A stretch of DNA of 64,000 nt, taken from Hygrophila difformis (lineage: Eukaryota; Streptophyta; Magnoliopsida; Lamiales; Acanthaceae). The stretch is from positions 49,448,902-49,512,901 of the forward strand of contig JAOANR010000003.1 of NCBI GenBank assembly GCA_030278955.1, read 5' to 3'. The notes beneath the pieces are model-generated. The model was not told the DNA's origin, made no database searches, and was given only the letters and a program-made list of their open reading frames with translations. Shown here piece by piece: positions 58,546-64,000 of this stretch. Numbering within the stretch: the stretch's first letter is position 1; each line of letters begins with the position of its first letter. The position numbers and the translations under genes are program-made.

Positions 58546-59742
58546 TCAGTATATTTTTAACATTTTCATGCGTACAAGTAATGCTTCCATATCTAACCTG
58601 TTGTTATGCCAATAGCAGCGCCGGGCAGCTAAGTTGGTATGGAAGAACTGCTGCGCAGCGGGAAATCTTTCTCTCTTCAGCGTGAAGAAAACTGCAGCTA
58701 ACTCCAGGTAATGATTTGGATAAGTCTCCTTAATTGGCCTTTGTTGTAGAGAAGCATATGCTATGACCTTCCCTTTGTGTGTGTACACGCATCCTAGCCT
58801 ATATTCGGAAGCCTGTTGTCGAGGTTAGCCTTTCTTTAATGTTTGGAATGCAGCTTTGCACTCGGTTGTCTATATAACCTTGATCGTTATTGAGATTTTG
58901 TGTTAGTCGTCTCACCAAATTTTTTTGAGAAGTCTTTTATGAATATGATGTAGTAGCCTACCAAACCGAGGAAACTTCTGATCTCGATTTGCGAAGTTGG
59001 TACAGGCCATTCATTCAGCACTGTTACTTTAGCAGGTCAAGATATTCCATCGGTAAAGACATGTGACGGAGGAATGCAACCTTATTTAGCCAGAAGTCAC
59101 ATTTAAACTATTTGGCATACAATTGATGGATTTTTAGTGTTTGCAGGACTTGTATAGATGTTGATCGTGTTATTCTTCATTGTTGAAATAGACTACTATG
59201 TCGTTGATGAAGACAACTATACATTTGTTTAATAGTTGTCGGAACACATTGTGCATGAGAGCCATGAATAACGCTGGAGCTTGGTTAATCCAAACGACGT
59301 CATGGTAAATTCGTAATGTCCACAATGTGTTCTAAATCTTGTCTTTGGGATATCCTAAGTTGGTGATATTCGGATCTCAATCAATCTTCGAAAAGATTCT
59401 GACTCATTTGAGTTGTTCAAGTAGTCATTAATTCGTGGTAATATGTATTTATTCTTCACTGTCATTTCGTTGAAGCTTCTAACACAGTGTCTCGTTCCAC
59501 CATCTTTCTTTTGTAAAAATAGTACATGTGCTTCCCATGGAGATGTATTAGGACGAATGTAGCATTTTTCTTAAAAGGTCCTCAAGTTGTTCTTTCAATT
59601 TCTTCATTCCAGTCGATGCCATTCGATATGGAGCTTTTGATACAGGTTTCGTACCTAGAATTAAGTCAATCTTGAATTCATTTTCACGTTCGAGTAGTAT
59701 TCCTATAACATGTGCAGGGAATACGTTGGGATACTCTCGCAC
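58546..59742 (-). pseudogene. element D reverse transcriptase and RNase H, degenerate
   Basis: From 59742: REYPNVFPAHVIGILLEREN and KIDLILGTKPVSKAPYRMAS, the start of reverse transcriptase. Near 59310-59180 in changing frames: TMTSFGLT, ALFMALMHNVFRQLLN and VVFINDIVVYF. The catalytic pair is usually FIDD, here FIND, so one Asp is changed. RNase H start at 58788: YTHKGKVIAYAS, RPIKETYPNHYLELAAVFF. Many stops. Not functional. Confidence 0.82.
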
Positions 59743-61041
59743 TACTGAAATATTATCTATTCCTGCCTTCGTTGCTTTCAGATTTTTGACATAGCAAAGG
59801 GAAAGGGGGTTCCCTTTTTTCTTACTAGTGTTGTCAATTGCATGGTTGAAATAATATTCATTGTTGATCTTCTTTGATTCACCTTACATGAAATTTATTG
59901 TTTAATGGGCCCACATATCATATTTTCTGTTGGCCACACTTAATGATGGCTTGATACTTTGTGAGTCAATCCATCTTTAAGTTAACATCAGAACTTTGTA
60001 ACTCAAATTCTATGAGATCTGTGGGAAACTCGACTTCGCAGATGCAAATCTTCTATTCCAGGTTCAAAGTATGCTTTATCTCGGAACGGAAAGTTGTTCA
60101 ACGCTTCAGCGCTGACTCTCTTTGATTGAAGGTGAGGTTACATTTTTGTTCAAAACATTTGTTTGAATTAGAAAGTGGAACTTTCTAGTAACGTTTCAAG
60201 CAATTAACAATTGCTCCATTGGGTAAGAAATTCCTAAATCCATCTATGGGGCTTATCGAGTCGTAACTCGGGTCATCTTCTATGGGATTTATAAATAAAC
60301 ATATAACTCCCGAATCAAACAAAATAATGAATTTTGGAATCTTTGACTTCGAAAGCACCTTCGGCCAGGTCGTCAACATCTTCGAGGTCATCTTGGATGA
60401 CTACGTTCAGCCTTTTCCTGGTTAGGTCTACCCTGGTTCTCTGAAGCTCTATTGATTGTTCTTGGATTCGTAGGTAAAGATGTTCGTTGCATTTGATTTT
60501 CTTTGTTGTTTTGAGGTTTCTGCATTTATGGGCAATGTTCATCTCTTCGTAGATGAAGCCGAAGTTTATTAGGATCAAGCCTCAAACGACAATTTATGGC
60601 CATATGCCACTTCAAGTCGCAACGTTACTCGCCTCGGGGGTATTGGCGAGTTGAATGCCTCTCTTTCATTTGTTATATGGGGGGTATGAGTTCCCGGTAC
60701 TAGGTTGGACAGGGTACCTTATTATGTTGTTTTGTTGGAAATTTCTTGTTTGATGGTTATCCTTAACTTTCTCGATAGTTATAGTTTGATCTTATACATT
60801 TCGTAAACTTGTAAATTTATTCCCACCGAGCGTTTTTCTGATATACTTGTTCGAACCAAGCACAAAAATTTTGGGCCTTGGTCTGATCCATTGCTATCAG
60901 GTTTAGAGCAAATCTCAAGAGTTCATTAATTTAGAACAGTACTCTTGTACGGATTGACTACCTTGTTGAAGAGTAACAAACTCTTCGTATTTTGATTTTA
61001 TTTATTAATTTATTTATTTTTAGGCTGAGTGGGTAAAAATG
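59743..61041 (-). other. element D gag end and protease region, decayed
   Basis: Short open pieces only (60578-60315 and 60391-60185). One holds FIILFDSGVICLFI, which resembles the gypsy protease site V-L-F-D-S-G-A. One upstream holds NIAHKCRN, a possible zinc-knuckle remnant. No intact frame. Confidence 0.55.
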
Positions 61042-61266
61042 TTACCTCGGACTCCTTTGAAATTCCTTCAAAGTAACTTGGTGGTCTTGTTGTGATCTAT
61101 ACCAAGTATTCGCTACTATATTTAGGAAGAATGTAGCTACTCTCATCTTACGTTCTTCAGGGCATTCTACTGCCTCGAGTAGCTTTTCGAATGACACAAT
61201 CCACCATTCTAGTTTAGTTGGGTTCTCTTGGACGTTATATTGAGGTGATTGGAATTTATTAACCAT
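61042..61266 (-). pseudogene. element D gag capsid fragment
   Basis: MVNKFQSPQYNVQENPTKLE, then WWIVSFEKLLEAVECPEERK and MRVATFFLNIVANTW: the same capsid motif set as the A and B gag proteins (W-I-x-x-F-x-K-L-L, CPxEEK, W). The frame opens downstream of a lost N-terminus and breaks after about 75 residues. Confidence 0.75.
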
Positions 61267-62135
61267 TTCGATATAATCTCCCTAACTTTCTCATTTCTCC
61301 ACTTATTTTTGAACCACTGCTTCAATAGTGAGCCGTAACTATGCTATCTTGCTAAAGGTCGTTTTTACCAGCCAGGCTGTAGTTAATAACTTCCTAGTAA
61401 TAGTCTAGAGGTTAGTGAGCCAGAAAAGATAGATCACACATCTTCAGTACTCAAAAAAATAGACGAACTGCATAATCATCGGTATTTTCATTACTAGCCA
61501 GAACCAACGCACGATAATAGAATTTCAAAGCCTAATGCAATTTTTTTTTATAAAAAAAAAAACTCATTAAGTTTATCAGCAGGTTTCTAAAACATCTAGT
61601 TCCTTTAGAGTTCTCTACCCTGATATATCAATTTCTAGCTGTATGTCTAACTTTTCCATACCGTAGAATTCCCAATTTTCAGGGCATTGCCACGGGAGAT
61701 GTTGTTGACCTCACTCACCACACTGTGGTGGAAGAAGTTTACCAAAAAAAAAAATTTACTATCTCATTTTTTTTCACGCAAAGAATAGATCACATCCTCA
61801 TGTTTGATTATCAAGCCTTTTGGGCATAGGGCTTCCTATCATCTAATCTTTGTATTTCTTTCTACTTATGAGTCATCCCCTCTTGGACTCCTTTTGTAAA
61901 ATATTGTTCTTCGATTAAGATCTCTTAAATTATTTATCTCTCATTTAGCAAAAAAATATGGATACAATGCAATTACCAGACATAATAACTATACGAACTG
62001 TGCCTAATGCAAGTGCGATGTGTCCCATCCCAAAATAACTGATATTTTTTCCCTAAGTCGAAAGAAGTACTTCTTTTCTTTCAAAAAGTTTAATAGAATT
62101 TTGACTCCAAAAGGATTTTTGTTTTTTTAACCAAT
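61267..62135 (-). other. element D leader
   Basis: Decayed leader and gag start between the primer site and the gag fragment. A-runs at about 61540-61560 and 61744-61756. No usable open frame. Confidence 0.5.
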
Positions 62136-62147
62136 GCTCTGATACCA
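62136..62147 (-). promoter_or_regulatory. element D primer-binding site
   Basis: Minus strand TGGTATCAGAGC, three bases (AGG) inside the 5' LTR end at 62151: the same spacing and sequence as element B. Confidence 0.9.
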
Positions 62148-62150
62148 CCT

Positions 62151-64000
62151 TGTAACACCCCCGTTTCCACGCCCAGCTTTGCAGCGGAAGTTACCAACGG
62201 GAACCCGGGGTTGTTACCGCCACGCCTCCCGATTAAGCTCGCATTTGCCTTGCATTTGCTAACTTAATCGAAAAGCGCTAAGACTATTTTTAAATTTAAT
62301 TCTAACCATACTTTAAACTGACTTATTATTTATAAAATATATCTTTGGAATAATATAATAGAATTTATAAAATATGACGATTATAATTTACCGCTGCGAA
62401 AATAATTTTTTCATATTAACTAAAGTTTAAAAATAAGACTTTACTAGCTAATTTGCGAAAGCACGGTTAAATAAATTTAAAGGAATATATTTCATCCGGG
62501 TCAAATATCAGGGTTTATAAAATATGATAACTATGATTTTCTATTTAAAAAGGCAATCTTATGGCTAATAACAAATAATTTAAAATAACCAGTGTAAAGG
62601 TGATACTGACACCCATGCCCGTGCCCATGCCTCTTAGTAGGGTCCACATATATCAAACCCTGTAAAAAGGAGTAAGTAAAGTTTATCAGCCCACTGGCTG
62701 AGCAAGTAAATTATTGTCCCTTGGACAAAAACAATTTAATATTACTCAACAGTAAATGGCATGTCAAACCAGTTGCAATAATTCAATCCACATGTAGCTC
62801 GACTATGATGCCTACACCCGGGGTATCTCATAGGACCTAACATGCCCTCATAATGACCGAAGTCAAAATATGAGTACACAAGGATGACCCTACCTTGCGA
62901 TCTAGAAAATGACTGTGAGACCCTTGGTCAAACACAATCCTAACTTGATTGGGAGACCCTTGGTCAACCACAATCCTCTTCATGGGATCCCTTGGATAGC
63001 CCACAAAATAACTCACGAAGATATCCACCTCTGAGGTATATCTCGCATAATAATAAATCAATAATTTACATGCCATACACTGAAATTTACTTTTTAACAT
63101 GCATGGCCTAGCCCAAAATATTTAAACACATAATGGGACATAACCTCTGCATAAATCACTTGCATGAATAAACCCTAAAATTATTAAAACACAAAGGAAT
63201 TTAGACATGCAAAAATTCTCTTGGGACAAAGCCCGCAAAACAAAAATTTACTTACAATTTCTTCCGTCGAAGCCACTTAATTTTATTTGATCTCTCTGAC
63301 TCCCTCTCCCGATTTTGTTGTACATCATTTTGGCTTATGGAAAGGACTATTTATAGTGGTAATGGGTCGGCCATTTTGTTTTTATTCTTTTTTTTTCTTT
63401 TTTTTAAAAAAAAAAATTTGAAATAGGTTTGCTGAGTATGGTGTAGCTTTGCTTACACAATTTTTATTATTCTGCCGTGTGTATGTTGCGGTGTATCCGG
63501 TTTTTTTTGTTTTGTTTTTTTTTTAAATTTCAATTTTCTTTTTCCATTTTTTTATTGTTTTATTCTTTTTGTTATAACTATTTTAATGGAGTCTATATTT
63601 CCACTGCCAATCTCCATGTGAGAAAATTTCTTCTTAACTTCTATTTATTTTATTTTATTAACCTATTTTAGTAAAGAATCAATTGTAAATAATGACATTC
63701 GAACTCATAAGCTATAAAATAGGGTTATGACATTATTACCAATAGAATATTGATGATTCTATGCTAAATAATAAATTAACTATGCTTAATATAAAAGCTG
63801 TTAGAATAATAATATCTAATCAAAATTTCATCCTTGTTTGATAAAATATTTTTCCTTGGAAAATATACTTCTCTAGTCACTAAATCACTTCCCCTTGGAA
63901 AATAATTCAGTTATTCCAAACAAATCTCTATTCTGAAAAATATTAATTTATTTCCCAACTCCATTTAATTTCTTAAGAAATAATCCAAAATTATTTCTTT
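62151..64000 (-). repeat. element D 5' LTR, cut by the window end
   Basis: Closely matches 40736-42494 plus 49882-49980. It shows the uninterrupted sequence CTTGGAAAATAATTCAGTTA (63893 on) where element B entered the other LTR. TATA box on the minus strand at 63348-63355. Confidence 0.92.

Larger units (their letters stand above)
40736..64000 (-). mobile_element. element D: Ty3/gypsy retrotransposon with two nested insertions
   Basis: Minus-strand order from the right: 5' LTR (64000 and beyond to 62151), primer site, gag, protease-like region, reverse transcriptase, RNase H, integrase, chromodomain-like tail, polypurine tract, 3' LTR (50020-40736). Integrase after RNase H marks Ty3/gypsy. 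The 3' LTR holds element B; the integrase holds element C. Coding parts are heavily decayed. The last roughly 40 bases of the 5' LTR (its outer end) lie outside the window, so the target duplication cannot be checked. Confidence 0.9.

Overview
The window looks like repeat-rich nuclear DNA of a flowering plant, probably a eudicot. It is AT-rich, its genes have GT-AG introns, and it holds nested LTR retrotransposons primed by initiator Met-tRNA, Helitron coding remnants, a hAT-type MITE, an F-box gene, a B3-domain gene, RPA70-like genes and a MAP65 fragment. I cannot name the species.

Layout. 1-4.7 kb has two minus-strand genes: a four-exon F-box gene (1116-2258) and an unrecognised gene (3816-4492 plus an unresolved first exon). 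A 1.1-kb segment at 4985-6085 recurs at 25740-26840. Between the copies lies a 17-kb insertion: a minus-strand Ty1/copia element (8404-25448, 5-bp duplication GGTGC). Its gag gene was later split by an 11.6-kb array (12493-24080, duplication GGACA) built as LTR-gag-LTR-gag-LTR. Removing the copia insertion puts the two 1.1-kb copies about 3.7 kb apart in tandem. From 27.1 to 29.2 kb lies a broken N-terminal half of a Helitron replicase. At 30.4-31.05 kb is a 23-bp minisatellite, partly inverted.

33.2-40.7 kb is a gene-rich island: an RPA70-like gene, a MAP65 pseudogene piece, and a two-B3-domain gene with a hAT MITE in a coding exon, all minus strand. A plus-strand RPA-like gene follows, cut at 40735 by a retrotransposon in the codon before its expected zinc ribbon. 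That retrotransposon (element D, Ty3/gypsy, minus) fills 40736 to the window end. Its 3' LTR carries a gag-only element (B, 42495-49881), and its integrase region carries a tandem array of a gag-deleted element (C, 51042-57762).

Elements A, B, C and D have similar LTR ends, primer-binding sites and polypurine tracts. Only D shows pol. A and B keep gag alone, and C has lost gag. The simplest reading is one autonomous family (D or a relative) serving several non-autonomous derivatives. All four LTR types also share an arrangement that reads as an intron inside the LTR: a GTAAGT donor, repeated short hairpins, a CAGC...GCTG stem-loop and a pyrimidine-rich acceptor.
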